Source of the DNA: Filobacillus milosensis
Lineage (GTDB): Bacteria; Bacillota; Bacilli; Bacillales; Alkalibacillaceae
Direction: 5' to 3'
Length of the DNA stretch: 64,000 nucleotides
Assembly: GCF_004402015.1 (NCBI RefSeq)
Contig: NZ_SOPW01000002.1
Location: forward strand, 124,001-188,000
Shown here: positions 28,055 through 36,787 of the stretch, one piece after another
Layout of the letters: every line of letters begins with the position of its first letter
Numbering within the stretch: position 1 is the stretch's first letter
Position numbers and translations under genes: made by a program
Notes under the pieces: generated by a model
Told to the model about the DNA's origin: nothing
Database searches by the model: none
What the model saw: only the letters and a program-made list of their open reading frames with translations

Positions 28055-29197
28055 TTAACGTAATAGTTGAAGTACTCCCTGTGGCTGTTGGTTGGCTTGT
28101 GCGAGCATTGCTTGAGATGCCTGAGCAAGTATAGATGACTTTGTTTGATTCATCATTTCTTTTGCCATATCTACATCCCTAATACGAGATTCTGCTGCAG
28201 TTAAGTTCTCAGCTGAAGTCCCCAAATTATTAATTGAATGGTCTAGCCTGTTTTGATATGCACCCAGTTTTGAGCGCTCTGCAGAAACACGATCTAGAGC
28301 ACTTTGAATTGATGTAATAGCAGAATCAGCATCATTTTGATCCATTACACTAATACCCTGACCTTGCTCTAATACATTTACATTAATAGTACCTGCAGTA
28401 GTTGCTACACCACTAGAACTTGTATCAGTATCAGCTAAAGTAATCGATACACTAGAAGATGATCCATCAGCAGTGTAGCTACCAGAAACAGAGAAAGATA
28501 CAGAAGCATCAGATGAAGCAGTGTCCGTTACTGAACCTGTTGCAACACTCGTCCCATCATCAGCATAAAGTGTTGCACTACCGTCTGTTGCAACTTCAAT
28601 TGAGTAACTTCCACCTGCAAGTTTATCTAAGTTTGAACTTCCAGTCATATCTGTTGAGCCTTTATCAACTACAGATACAGCACTATCAGCAGTAACATTT
28701 AAACTATCAGAAGTCATATCCCCAATGTCGAGTGATACTGATTGTCCTTCATTTGCTCCAATTTGGAAAGAACCTGAAAAAGAGCCATCTAATAGATTTT
28801 TAGTATTAAATTCAGTATTATCACCAATTCTAGTGATTTCTTCTGTTAACTGGTTAATTTCTTTTTGAAGCTCAAAACGGTCAGTGTCTGTGTTAGTGTC
28901 GTTTGATGCTTGAACTGCTAGCTCACGCATACGTTGCAAAATACTATGAGTCTCGTTTAAAGCACCTTCAGCAGTTTGAATTAATGAGATACCATCTTGA
29001 GCGTTTCTTTCTGCTTGTTGTAAACCGCGGATTTGTCCACGCATTTTCTCTGAAATAGCTAGACCAGCTGCGTCATCTCCAGCACGGTTAATACGTAAAC
29101 CAGAAGATAATTTTTCCATTGAACCTTGTTGAGCATTGTTTGCATTAGATAATTGACGATAAGTATTTAATGCTGCAATATTGTGATTAATTCTCAT
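28055..29197 (-). CDS. hag: flagellin
   Basis: This is the filament subunit. The 380-residue protein has the conserved N-terminal D0/D1 region (MRINHNIAALNTYRQL, residues 1-160) and C-terminal D1/D0 region (about 280-380, ending QPQGVLQLLR). Between them is a Ser/Thr/Asp-rich low-complexity middle (about 160-275), longer than in the 304-residue B. subtilis Hag and exposed on the filament. That region is rich in possible modification sites. The gene follows csrA, is driven by a sigma-D promoter, and has a leader with a CsrA-type hairpin and a GGGAGGA ribosome site. It is the translation target of the FliW-CsrA switch. Confidence 0.97.
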   Translation of the reverse strand: MRINHNIAALNTYRQLSNANNAQQGSMEKLSSGLRINRAGDDAAGLAISEKMRGQIRGLQQAERNAQDGISLIQTAEGALNETHSILQRMRELAVQASNDTNTDTDRFELQKEINQLTEEITRIGDNTEFNTKNLLDGSFSGSFQIGANEGQSVSLDIGDMTSDSLNVTADSAVSVVDKGSTDMTGSSNLDKLAGGSYSIEVATDGSATLYADDGTSVATGSVTDTASSDASVSFSVSGSYTADGSSSSVSITLADTDTSSSGVATTAGTINVNVLEQGQGISVMDQNDADSAITSIQSALDRVSAERSKLGAYQNRLDHSINNLGTSAENLTAAESRIRDVDMAKEMMNQTKSSILAQASQAMLAQANQQPQGVLQLLR

Positions 29198-29235
29198 TGT
29201 ATATATTCCTCCCTGAATATAAAGTTATTTTTTCA

Positions 29236-29249
29236 CCACGTCCTTGTGG
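29236..29249 (-). promoter_or_regulatory. CsrA binding hairpin in the hag leader
   Basis: On the minus strand CCAC-AAGGAC-GTGG puts a GGA triplet in the loop of a 4-bp stem, the standard CsrA target, about 40 bases upstream of the hag start. The ribosome site GGGAGGA is a second likely contact. This is the same two-site arrangement known for B. subtilis hag. Confidence 0.82.
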
Positions 29250-29304
29250 CAAAATAAACAGTCTTTTGTCGGCCGACTTGTGACTGATTATTTTTACATG
29301 TATT

Positions 29305-29331
29305 ATATCGACATTGTGAAACATTCTTTTA
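29305..29331 (-). promoter_or_regulatory. sigma-D promoter of hag
   Basis: TAAA (29331-29328), 15 bases, and GTCGATAT (29312-29305) on the minus strand; one mismatch to the sigma-D consensus. It overlaps the end of csrA and leaves a leader of about 100 bases. Confidence 0.9.
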
Positions 29332-29556
29332 GTCTTTTTTTGTATTTTTTAATAAATTTAGTGTATTTTTTGTCATTTGGATGGCTGCTTCGTTTTCTAG
29401 CTTAATCTGTTCATAGATTTCTGATCGATAAATATCCACGGATTTGGGAGCTTCGATGCCCACCTTTATTTGGTCTCCATCTACAGAAACGACCTTTAAT
29501 TGAATGTCATCCCCAATTTGAATCGACTCCCCTACTTTCCTAGTCAGTACGAGCAT
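29329..29556 (-). CDS. csrA: carbon storage regulator CsrA
   Basis: CsrA is an RNA-binding dimer that represses hag translation. The 75-residue protein begins [18 protein letters not shown] and has the conserved beta-strand residues and C-terminal helix. Its gene overlaps fliW by 17 bases, the usual coupled arrangement, and the hag leader downstream contains the expected binding hairpin. FliW sequesters CsrA until flagellin takes FliW away. Confidence 0.96.
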   Translation of the reverse strand: MLVLTRKVGESIQIGDDIQLKVVSVDGDQIKVGIEAPKSVDIYRSEIYEQIKLENEAAIQMTKNTLNLLKNTKKD

Positions 29557-29989
29557 GACTGAGCTCCCCCCCTTTAATTGAATGTTTAGTATGATAGTTT
29601 TCTAGGTTTAATACTACTTGCTTCCCTAAACCTTTGTTTAGATTAAGGATAATAGGTGCTTTTAAATTAATAGTGGATTGGTCGAAAGGTTCTTCAACTG
29701 TCACAATTGAAAAAATTGAAACATCTTCTTTTGTCTTTATTTCCAGTTGTTCAGCCACTGCGTCATCTAAGTCAAATTCATAGCCTTTATAGATTAAGAA
29801 TGGATTCGTCACAATAAATGCAAGTCCTTCTTCGTCTAACGATTGCAACACTTTGTATATAGGATTGTCTTCAATATCTAATAAAACAAACTGTTTAAAT
29901 TCATTAAAGCCAGGGATTCCACTTTGAAATTTAATCACTTGATATTCGTCAATTTGTACTTCGCCAAAATATAACGTTTGAATATTCAT
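29540..29989 (-). CDS. fliW: flagellar assembly factor FliW
   Basis: FliW binds flagellin and CsrA in turn, coupling flagellin synthesis to its use. The 149-residue protein begins [21 protein letters not shown] and contains the conserved segment [19 protein letters not shown] (about 24-42). Length is typical. It lies upstream of and overlaps csrA, and the hag gene follows, so the three-part homeostatic unit is complete. Confidence 0.96.
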   Translation of the reverse strand: MNIQTLYFGEVQIDEYQVIKFQSGIPGFNEFKQFVLLDIEDNPIYKVLQSLDEEGLAFIVTNPFLIYKGYEFDLDDAVAEQLEIKTKEDVSIFSIVTVEEPFDQSTINLKAPIILNLNKGLGKQVVLNLENYHTKHSIKGGELSHARTD

Positions 29990-30006
29990 AATTCACCACT
30001 TCTTTT

Positions 30007-30597
30007 TTATATTTGTTTCTCAAAATTTAAAAACTTATATTTCAAATTCTCAAAATCTATTTGCAAATCTTGATATTGTTGCATTGATATATTTACATTA
30101 CCTGGTTGATAATCATGCATTGGTTTACGAGGTCGTACTTCAATAATTGGTTTATTGGTTCTCGACTCTATATTCACTTCGGATGGCTGATAGTTTATTT
30201 TGACTGATCCTGCAGAAGGGATCCATCCAATATTAAATTCTTTCATTGGTGGATTGGCATTACTTTTAGAGATGGAGGCAATTGGATCCCCACCATTTTC
30301 AATACGCATAAGTTGGTCGCCTTCTTGAGTTCGTCTTGCGATTCCAGCTAATAAATCCTGATAACCCCGTTGAGCAGACTCTTCTGCCGCTTCAACTGAA
30401 CTCAAAAAACCCATGTCTTTCCATGCCTGATTCTGATCAATCGTCAGTTTTGAAGGTGTAGTTTTAATCTGTAAATCAGCTTTAGGCTGTTGAATCGATT
30501 GCTCTGCCTTGGGTTGTTGAATGGTTTGTTGCCCCTTAGTCAATTGAATGTTTATTTTCGCTGGTTGTGACTGTATTCGAATTTGTGGGAAGTCCAT
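30007..30597 (-). CDS. yviE: DUF6470-type protein, YviE-like
   Basis: This 196-residue protein starts MDFPQIRIQSQPAKINIQLTK and matches B. subtilis YviE in position and general sequence style. A short degenerate tandem repeat (IQQPKAEQS, IQQPKADLQ) lies at residues 26-45. No signal peptide or membrane segment is visible. Function is unknown. It is placed between flgL and fliW, and a terminator hairpin just after flgL suggests that it, fliW and csrA may be read partly from a separate or read-through transcript. Confidence 0.8.
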   Translation of the reverse strand: MDFPQIRIQSQPAKINIQLTKGQQTIQQPKAEQSIQQPKADLQIKTTPSKLTIDQNQAWKDMGFLSSVEAAEESAQRGYQDLLAGIARRTQEGDQLMRIENGGDPIASISKSNANPPMKEFNIGWIPSAGSVKINYQPSEVNIESRTNKPIIEVRPRKPMHDYQPGNVNISMQQYQDLQIDFENLKYKFLNFEKQI

Positions 30598-30623
30598 AAG
30601 CTACTCACCTTTTATGCTAAAAA

Positions 30624-30648
30624 GACTATCTGCTTCACACAGATAGTC
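30624..30648 (-). terminator. terminator hairpin between flgL and yviE
   Basis: GACTATCTG and CAGATAGTC form a perfect 9-bp stem; the minus strand continues TTTTTAGC. It is 12 bases after the flgL stop and may be leaky, since yviE, fliW and csrA follow at close range. Confidence 0.82.
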
Positions 30649-30659
30649 CAAGCATTTTA

Positions 30660-31547
30660 TTATCGTAAGAAATCCATTAAAGTCGGTTGAATGACTCGAG
30701 CACCTGCACTTAATGATGCACGATGAACACTCTCCTGCATTTTCAAATTCATGATAACTTCTTCAATATCCGCGTCTTCATTGTCAGAAAGAAGTTTAGT
30801 GGTAGCGACCTTCTGCTGGCTTACTCGATCTTCCACCATTTCAACACGGTTCATACGTGCACCAAGGTCAGCACGTTCATTGACTAAGCCTTGAAAGTGT
30901 TCGTCAATTTTACCAATATACTCATCTAAATCAGCGCCTGCTGTATTTTGATCACTTAATTTATTTCCAAGTTCCTGCAAATCATCAAATAATTGCTGAC
31001 TAAAAACATTTTCCGGGTTTACATTTGCCTGTAATCGAATACCGTCAGAAACTTCGATGTTTACTGCTGCATTAGAAATGTTGGCTGCATCATTTAGTGT
31101 ACCGTCTTCTTTGAAACGTGGTTGCGTGGTATCCGTGCCATTGAAAATATACTTATTATTTACTTTCGTATTTGCTAATTCTTTCATGTGATTAGTAAGT
31201 TGTTTCACTTCTTCATTAATATTTTTAAGCTGGTTATTATCATACGTATCGTTACTTGCTTGAACTGTTAATTCACGCAAACGTTGCAAAGCCTGTCCCG
31301 TTTCATTCAAAGCCTCATCAGAATTATCCATCCAGTTATGTACTTCTGAGATGTTGCGCTCATACTGTTCAACTTTATCTAAAGTTGAACGATGACTAAC
31401 GCCGCGCATTGCCACAACCGGATCATCTGATGGACGGTTAATCTTTTTACCAGTCGATAGCTGATCCATATACTTGTCCATCCGTTCATAACCCTGGCTG
31501 ATATTTCTTAGCATATTGTTATTAAGCATACCTTGTGTGACGCGCAT
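30660..31547 (-). CDS. flgL: flagellar hook-filament junction protein FlgL
   Basis: FlgL (HAP3) joins the hook to the filament. The 295-residue protein begins MRVTQGMLNNNMLRNISQGY and has the flagellin-like N- and C-terminal helices, including ERMDKYMDQLSTGKKINRPS (about 21-40) and a C-terminal segment ending VIQPTLMDFLR. It starts 10 bases after flgK and is followed by a terminator. Confidence 0.95.
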   Translation of the reverse strand: MRVTQGMLNNNMLRNISQGYERMDKYMDQLSTGKKINRPSDDPVVAMRGVSHRSTLDKVEQYERNISEVHNWMDNSDEALNETGQALQRLRELTVQASNDTYDNNQLKNINEEVKQLTNHMKELANTKVNNKYIFNGTDTTQPRFKEDGTLNDAANISNAAVNIEVSDGIRLQANVNPENVFSQQLFDDLQELGNKLSDQNTAGADLDEYIGKIDEHFQGLVNERADLGARMNRVEMVEDRVSQQKVATTKLLSDNEDADIEEVIMNLKMQESVHRASLSAGARVIQPTLMDFLR

Positions 31548-31557
31548 CAGTTTTCAC

Positions 31558-33171
31558 CTACCTTCCAACGATTCCCATTTGATTAATTACTCGGTCAAGC
31601 ATTTCATCTACCGTTGTCATACTTCTCGCAGCTGCATTATATGCATGTTGGAATTTAATCATGTTTGCCATTTCTTCATCTAAAGAAACACCGCTTACTG
31701 ATTGACGATTATTATCTACTGATGTAAGAAGTTGTTCAGAGTTGTTCGCCATTCGGTTAGACTCTTGAGCTTGTACGCCTAAATCACCAATCATACCTTC
31801 GTAATATTTTTGTACGGAGTTTCCATTTAAATCGACAGTTTTTAAATCTCTAACTTCTGCTAATTCTATGGCATGTTCACCATTACCTGGATTACCATCA
31901 GCTGAAGCTGCGATGTTGTTTTCACTGTCTTTAATATCTTGATGTAAGTCAATCATTGATGCCGCATTGGTTTCGTCAATGCTTGTAGCTCCTCCAACTG
32001 TAACAAAGAAGTTTCTGCCGTCGTTGCCGTTCATATCGTAACCTTGTCTGTGGACCTCGTTGAATTTTTTCGTAAATTCAAAAGCAACTTTGTTCAAATC
32101 ACTAATCATCTGATAATAATCCCCACCTTCATTTGAAAAGGTCGTAGGATTATTAACATCATCAACGTCAACATAACCATTCGCATGCATCACAGCTCGT
32201 AATTGCCCAGATGAGTTGAAATCTGATGGATCAATGTTTACTTGGAACGCATTCCCACTGCTATCCACACCGTTAACATTAATCATCGACACAAGTTCTT
32301 GCCCATTGTATTTATTGAAATCCACGCTAAAGTCTTGAACTTTATTGTTACTAGTAATTAATTGAATATCACTGTCTTTTGTTCCATCGCCATCAGAGTC
32401 ATACTGCATCGCTTGTCGATCATCATTCGCCAGGGTGATAACCGCCTTCCCCATCGCAGAAGGTTTTGAGTTTCCACCACTACCAACATAATCAACTTTA
32501 ATATTCACAAACTCTGATAACTGATCAATCAAATTATCGCGCTTGTCGTATAAATCATTAGGTAAATACCCATTCGGTTCTACTCGGCCGATTTGATCGT
32601 TAAGTTCCTGGATTTGACTCAGAACTGCGTTGACTTCACTACCATTGGCTTCGAGTTGATTTTTCAGTTCACCTTGAACGTCCTTCAAAGATTGGTCAAC
32701 GTATTGAAATGTCTCAGCTAGAGATGTCGCCCGTTGACGCATCACTCGGCGAACACCACCGTCTTCAGGGTTAGTCGCTAAATCTTGAGTTGCTTTCCAG
32801 AACTGGTCCATCGCTTTAGCTAGCCCTTGATCACTCGGCTCATTCATAATATCTTCCATGCGACTAAGCGCATCAGATCGTTCGCTCCAATACCCATTTT
32901 TATTATTTTCACTGCGATACTGAAAGTCCAAAAATTCATCACGAATACGTTCGATTTGACCCGCTTCAACCCCAGTTCCCATTTGCCCAGGAATTTCAGG
33001 ACGGTTACGCCCCGGTGCAGGGAAAGGACTTGTCTGTTCAAAGTTAACACGCTGTCTCGAATAACCTTCCGTATTGGCATTCGCAATGTTATGGCTTGTT
33101 GTATGTAATGCCGACTGCTGCGTGAATAACGCGCGTCGAGCAACTTCTAATCCGTGAAAAGTTGAAGGCAT
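31558..33171 (-). CDS. flgK: flagellar hook-filament junction protein FlgK
   Basis: FlgK (HAP1) links hook and filament. The start is MPSTFHGLEVAR at 33171, 8 bases after AAGGAG; the open frame upstream runs into the palindromic element at 33194-33330 and has no site. The 537-residue protein has the conserved N-terminus (TTSHNIANANTEGYSRQ) and C-terminus (MIKFQHAYNAAARSMTTVDE). The ribosome site is right beside a long stem-loop, which could affect initiation. Confidence 0.95.
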   Translation of the reverse strand: MPSTFHGLEVARRALFTQQSALHTTSHNIANANTEGYSRQRVNFEQTSPFPAPGRNRPEIPGQMGTGVEAGQIERIRDEFLDFQYRSENNKNGYWSERSDALSRMEDIMNEPSDQGLAKAMDQFWKATQDLATNPEDGGVRRVMRQRATSLAETFQYVDQSLKDVQGELKNQLEANGSEVNAVLSQIQELNDQIGRVEPNGYLPNDLYDKRDNLIDQLSEFVNIKVDYVGSGGNSKPSAMGKAVITLANDDRQAMQYDSDGDGTKDSDIQLITSNNKVQDFSVDFNKYNGQELVSMINVNGVDSSGNAFQVNIDPSDFNSSGQLRAVMHANGYVDVDDVNNPTTFSNEGGDYYQMISDLNKVAFEFTKKFNEVHRQGYDMNGNDGRNFFVTVGGATSIDETNAASMIDLHQDIKDSENNIAASADGNPGNGEHAIELAEVRDLKTVDLNGNSVQKYYEGMIGDLGVQAQESNRMANNSEQLLTSVDNNRQSVSGVSLDEEMANMIKFQHAYNAAARSMTTVDEMLDRVINQMGIVGR

Positions 33172-33193
33172 ATGTCTCGCTCCTTTTTCGAAA

Positions 33194-33330
33194 AGCGCAT
33201 GCGCCCGATTAACGACGCAGTGACTGGACCGAACGAACTGAGATAAAGGAAACACGACGAGGTAACGAGTCGATGTTGACTTATCGTAGGTTCGTTTGGG
33301 AAGTCACCCAGTCGTTGGGCGTAATGCGCT
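33194..33330. repeat. 137-bp palindromic element between flgN and flgK
   Basis: Outer arms AGCGCAT (33194-33200) and ATGCGCT (33324-33330) enclose further paired segments: GCCC/GGGC, AACGAC/GTCGTT, GTGACT/AGTCAC, ACGAAC/GTTCGT, GATAA/TTATC and an inner CGAC/GTCG. The whole element is a long imperfect hairpin and is higher in GC than the surroundings. It fills almost the entire gap between flgN and flgK and ends 23 bases from the flgK start. Only one copy is in this window. It has no sequence in common with the element at 11187-11295. Confidence 0.72.
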
Positions 33331-33352
33331 AGACAATAATCAGCCGCTCTAT

Positions 33353-33847
33353 TTAAGCTTTCGAATCAAATACCGATTGACTCGAACTCTTACCCTGCTG
33401 TCCTTTAGGCTTATCATAGTTCATGTTTTTTGAGTTCGGTTGGAACATCTCCATCGAAAGCTCAATAAACTGTAACGACTGTTGAATTAAATCTTGGTTT
33501 AATGCTTCCTGTTGCTTCAAATCAGCTAAATTAACAATCAGATTCTCATAAACAGTTTGAAGTTTTTCTTTCTCAGCTTCGCCCTCCACCAGTTCAATCA
33601 TCTGACTCAAAGTTTTTTCACTCGTATTTGGCGCATGCTTCATAAACCACTCGTCAGTTAATTCCACTCGTTTTGCTTCAACCTGTTCAATTGCCTGAGC
33701 ATGTTTACGTTCTTTCATCAGCAGCTCGTTGAACTCATCGATCTTGCTTTTCTTCACAAGCTCTGTTTTTTGTTTTGACAAAGTTAATAAACTTTCATTC
33801 AGCTGATATAATTTCTCTAAATGCTCGGTAATCTTTTGAATAGACAA
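33353..33847 (-). CDS. flgN: flagellar export chaperone FlgN
   Basis: FlgN binds FlgK and FlgL before export. The 164-residue, largely helical, acidic protein begins MSIQKITEHLEKLYQLNESL and ends in a Gly/Ser-rich tail. It matches the FlgN/YvyG position between flgM and flgK. It follows flgM by 12 bases. The palindromic element lies just downstream. Confidence 0.9.
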   Translation of the reverse strand: MSIQKITEHLEKLYQLNESLLTLSKQKTELVKKSKIDEFNELLMKERKHAQAIEQVEAKRVELTDEWFMKHAPNTSEKTLSQMIELVEGEAEKEKLQTVYENLIVNLADLKQQEALNQDLIQQSLQFIELSMEMFQPNSKNMNYDKPKGQQGKSSSQSVFDSKA

Positions 33848-33859
33848 AGGACCCTCTCC

Positions 33860-34129
33860 TTATAACCGTCGATTCGTCCAAAAATCAATCATTTTCTCTG
33901 CGGTTTTCTTCGGATCTACTTGATAATCACCGTTTTGAACCTGTTTCTTTAATTCGTCCACTTTCTCTTGTCTTGCCTCTACAATACTATTATTGCCCTG
34001 TAGTTGCTTCGCTTGATTTGAAATCTCTAATTTATCTTGAGGTTGCCCAGCATTCTTTACGTCCTGCTGTTTTTGAATATTCTTTTTATATGGATTCAGA
34101 TTGGTGTTATTTAATGGATTAATTTTCAA
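33860..34129 (-). CDS. flgM: anti-sigma-D factor FlgM
   Basis: FlgM holds sigma-D inactive until the hook is complete. The 89-residue protein has a disordered N-terminal half (KINPLNNTNLNPYKKN) and the C-terminal sigma-binding segment (VEARQEKVDELKKQVQNGDY, about 52-71, then DPKKTAEKMIDFW). It is preceded by a perfect sigma-D promoter, so its synthesis is under the feedback of the factor that it inhibits. Confidence 0.95.
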   Translation of the reverse strand: MKINPLNNTNLNPYKKNIQKQQDVKNAGQPQDKLEISNQAKQLQGNNSIVEARQEKVDELKKQVQNGDYQVDPKKTAEKMIDFWTNRRL

Positions 34130-34168
34130 TTCATTTCACCTCTTTTACCGACTTACTATCTAACAATT

Positions 34169-34195
34169 ATATCGGCAACAACCGAAAAATGTTTA
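34169..34195 (-). promoter_or_regulatory. sigma-D promoter of flgM-flgN-flgK-flgL
   Basis: TAAA (34195-34192), a 15-base spacer and GCCGATAT (34176-34169) on the minus strand; perfect match. The -35 overlaps the stop region of yvyF. Confidence 0.94.
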
Positions 34196-34618
34196 ACGCT
34201 TCCATTCTTTTTCTTCAGTCATATTAATATAAGCTCTTTTCTTATCTTGTTCAGCTTTTTGTTCAGCAATTGTCTTCGGCTGATCATCTGTGAAACCTTT
34301 CTTCAGTTCCTCAGCACAATCCTTACATAAATTCCCTTCATAAATCTGATTATCACAGCGCTCACATTTATAAGTTAAATTCGGAAAAGATGCCGGATGC
34401 AGACGTTTCTTGTGAACCCACTTCATAATTAGAGATTCCTCAACCCCTGTTGCATCAGATACTTCCAGAACGGTCGCCATACGATTCTTTTTCTGACGGA
34501 TAAACGCATAGACTGTATCAAACTTCTCTTCCTCTTCATTGTGGCAGTCCTTACAAACATCCTGTGCCCCTTTTAAAAACAATGCCCCACATCTCGGGCA
34601 ATTCGCTAATTCCCCCAT
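34193..34618 (-). CDS. yvyF: YvyF-type flagellar operon protein (two zinc ribbons and MerR-like middle)
   Basis: This 141-residue protein carries CPRC and CKDC pairs near the N-terminus (8-11 and 22-25) and CERC and CKDC pairs near residues 84-99, enough for two zinc ribbons, with a helix-turn-helix-like middle (VLEVSDATGVEESLIMKWV). It corresponds to the TIGR03826/YvyF family encoded between comF and flgM. The molecular function is not established. A sigma-A type promoter is visible just upstream. Confidence 0.88.
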   Translation of the reverse strand: MGELANCPRCGALFLKGAQDVCKDCHNEEEEKFDTVYAFIRQKKNRMATVLEVSDATGVEESLIMKWVHKKRLHPASFPNLTYKCERCDNQIYEGNLCKDCAEELKKGFTDDQPKTIAEQKAEQDKKRAYINMTEEKEWKR

Positions 34619-34648
34619 GTTACTCCTCCTCGTACATTCTTTCTATCT

Positions 34649-34677
34649 ATTATATCGACAAAAACCTCGAATCACAA
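34649..34677 (-). promoter_or_regulatory. sigma-A type promoter of yvyF
   Basis: TTGTGA (34677-34672), 17 bases, TATAAT (34654-34649) on the minus strand; 30 bases upstream of the yvyF start. The sequence also contains GTCGATAT, but the position of a sigma-D -35 (TAAA) is not matched. Confidence 0.7.
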
Positions 34678-34695
34678 AGTCGTTCTTTGAATTTT

Positions 34696-35379
34696 TTAAC
34701 TACGTATTAAGGTTAGGGAAAAAATTTGTTGCGCACCACTGTTTAAGAGGACTTGTCCTGCTTGCCTTAACGTTGTTCCCGTTGTGTAGATGTCATCGAC
34801 TAGCAAAATGTGACGAGGCGCGTTCCGGATTTTAGAACGGAATGGATTGCTAGTGCGCATTCGTTCCAACTTCGTTTTCTTTGATTGTTTTTCAGAATGT
34901 TTACGAATGAGAAGGGATTGAGTGGGACCGATTAATTGCGCGATGGCTTCTGCTTGATTAAAGCCTCGTTCTGAGAGTCTTTCTTCGGATAATGGAATCG
35001 GGACAATAGTAAAATCATTTCCTGCGAAATAGTGCTGGTAGATTTGTGTTACTTCTTGTTCCCATACCTTAACTAACTCATAATCGCCACGGTATTTGAA
35101 TCGTGCCATTAAGTCTTTCATGTCTTCATTATAAGAATAGATTGAAATGTTTCGAGATAACGGGTCTATACCCATGCGTTCTCGCCAAGCTACACAGTCA
35201 CCGCATAGATTCACTTCATGAGATATTGGTTTCATACATCTTTGGCAGTGATGTTTTTCTAAGTCCAATCGCTCAAATTTTTCGTTACACGATTCGCAAA
35301 CAATTTCTTCTTTAGACTCAAACAACGTCGCCCAAGTAGTGTCTTCATGAAGCGTATTAAAGCAAATCAAACAATGCAT
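34696..35379 (-). CDS. comFC: competence protein ComFC (phosphoribosyltransferase family)
   Basis: ComFC is needed for DNA uptake and works with ComFA. The 227-residue protein has two CxxC pairs in the first 60 residues (a zinc ribbon) and a C-terminal phosphoribosyltransferase fold with the PRPP motif ILLVDDIYTTGTT (about 191-203). It begins right after the comFA stop, with the ribosome site inside comFA, so translation is coupled. ComFB, present between them in B. subtilis, is missing. Confidence 0.94.
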   Translation of the reverse strand: MHCLICFNTLHEDTTWATLFESKEEIVCESCNEKFERLDLEKHHCQRCMKPISHEVNLCGDCVAWRERMGIDPLSRNISIYSYNEDMKDLMARFKYRGDYELVKVWEQEVTQIYQHYFAGNDFTIVPIPLSEERLSERGFNQAEAIAQLIGPTQSLLIRKHSEKQSKKTKLERMRTSNPFRSKIRNAPRHILLVDDIYTTGTTLRQAGQVLLNSGAQQIFSLTLIRS

Positions 35380-36708
35380 TTACCTCATATACTCCTTTGC
35401 TTCTTTATTTTTCTTTAACGTATATTGCTTCGCTTGAACCATAGCATTCGTTTTCGTTTCATAGAAAAATGTGACATCACCCGTTGGATCAGTTGCGCTT
35501 CTTCCAGATCGACCTGAGATTTGTACTAGTGCAGCTACATCAAACACATGATGGTCAGCTTTTATAACTGCAACATCAATGGAAGGGAAAGTCACTCCTC
35601 GTTCTAAAATAGTTGTGGTAATCAGCGCACTGATATTTTTATTACGAAATTGTTGGATGAGTTCTTTACGGTTGGGGCTTTCTGCAAAAACATAAGGGGT
35701 GTTATTGAGGAGTCTTGATAAGTGGTGGGCCATTTCAATCGTGGGCACAAATAACAAATATCTTCTTCCATTTCGATTATAAATCCATCGCTGAATAGCT
35801 TGAGGTAATTTTTGATCAAGAAGCTGATTTTCTAGTTTTCTAACATATTTAAAGGTTGGTACTGGAAGGGGGTGTCCGTGGAAGCGCATCGGAATTGAAA
35901 CCGTCTGGATTAAATGAAGTGCCGACTTAATTTTGAGGTCTGTTCGAGGAGTAGCGGTTAAGTAAATCATCGCATGCTCTGGTTTCGCCGCTCTTTTTAC
36001 TGCTTGCGGAAGTGATTTATCTTTATGATACGGAAAGGCATCGACTTCATCGACTATGATGACATCAAAGGCCTGACGATACCTCAAGAGTTGGTGAGTG
36101 GTTGCAATAACCAAATGCGCACCATGATCAAGCTCGGTTGAATCACCATAAAGTGCTGCTGACTGGATTCTCGGAAAATCTCGCCTCAGCCTAGGGGCTA
36201 ATTCCCTTACCACATCCGTTCGCGGTGTGGCGATACAGATTTTCAGGCCTTGCGCAATGGCCGCTTCAATCCCTTCATAAAGCATCTCAGTTTTACCTGC
36301 TCCACAAACCGCATTGATAAGCAAACGACTTTTTCTTTCAATAGTATCAATAATCGCATCAGAAGCCTTTTGTTGTAAGGGCGTTAGCTCACCTTTCCAT
36401 TGACACGCTTTTTCAATAGGTTCAACACCATGTGAATCCCCCAACCAGTAATACAGAGGCTCGACCTCACTAACCCGCCCCATCATGATACATCTTCTAC
36501 AATAAATAATATCCATAGGCATTTTTCCAAAGTACTTATTTTCTTGATTAAAGCACCTCTGACACGTCGTTAAGCCTAATCGTTTTTGAATACCAGACAC
36601 TTTTTGTATCAGACCTTTATTTACTAATTCATTAAAAATAGAATCATCGAGTTCTTGTTTTAATAGAAGTTTTCCATCATATTGCGAGGCTAATGTTTCT
36701 AGGTTCAA
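35380..36708 (-). CDS. comFA: competence DEAD-box helicase-like ATPase ComFA
   Basis: ComFA is a membrane-associated ATPase thought to pull single-stranded DNA in through ComEC. The 442-residue protein has a four-cysteine zinc motif (CQRC near 49, CRRC near 70), Walker A AVCGAGKTE (about 133-141), Walker B VDEVD and helicase C-terminal motifs ending with QISGRSGRSA. comFC follows with coupled translation. Its presence suggests that the organism has, or had, natural competence. Confidence 0.95.
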   Translation of the reverse strand: MNLETLASQYDGKLLLKQELDDSIFNELVNKGLIQKVSGIQKRLGLTTCQRCFNQENKYFGKMPMDIIYCRRCIMMGRVSEVEPLYYWLGDSHGVEPIEKACQWKGELTPLQQKASDAIIDTIERKSRLLINAVCGAGKTEMLYEGIEAAIAQGLKICIATPRTDVVRELAPRLRRDFPRIQSAALYGDSTELDHGAHLVIATTHQLLRYRQAFDVIIVDEVDAFPYHKDKSLPQAVKRAAKPEHAMIYLTATPRTDLKIKSALHLIQTVSIPMRFHGHPLPVPTFKYVRKLENQLLDQKLPQAIQRWIYNRNGRRYLLFVPTIEMAHHLSRLLNNTPYVFAESPNRKELIQQFRNKNISALITTTILERGVTFPSIDVAVIKADHHVFDVAALVQISGRSGRSATDPTGDVTFFYETKTNAMVQAKQYTLKKNKEAKEYMR

Positions 36709-36733
36709 TCATCATCTCTCCTATAAAGAAAAG

Positions 36734-36755
36734 AGACAGGCAAGGGCGCCTGTCT
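36734..36755 (-). terminator. intrinsic terminator after degV
   Basis: AGACAGGC (36734-36741) pairs with GCCTGTCT (36748-36755); the minus strand continues CTTTTCTTTATAG. It insulates comFA from degV. Confidence 0.85.
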
Positions 36756-36787
36756 TTTCTGGAATTAAAAATAAATGAGTTCAATAA

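Noticed and set aside
34652-34678. Sigma-D promoter for yvyF (GTCGATAT)
   Set aside because: The -35 TAAA is missing at 15 bases; a sigma-A pair at the same place fits much better.
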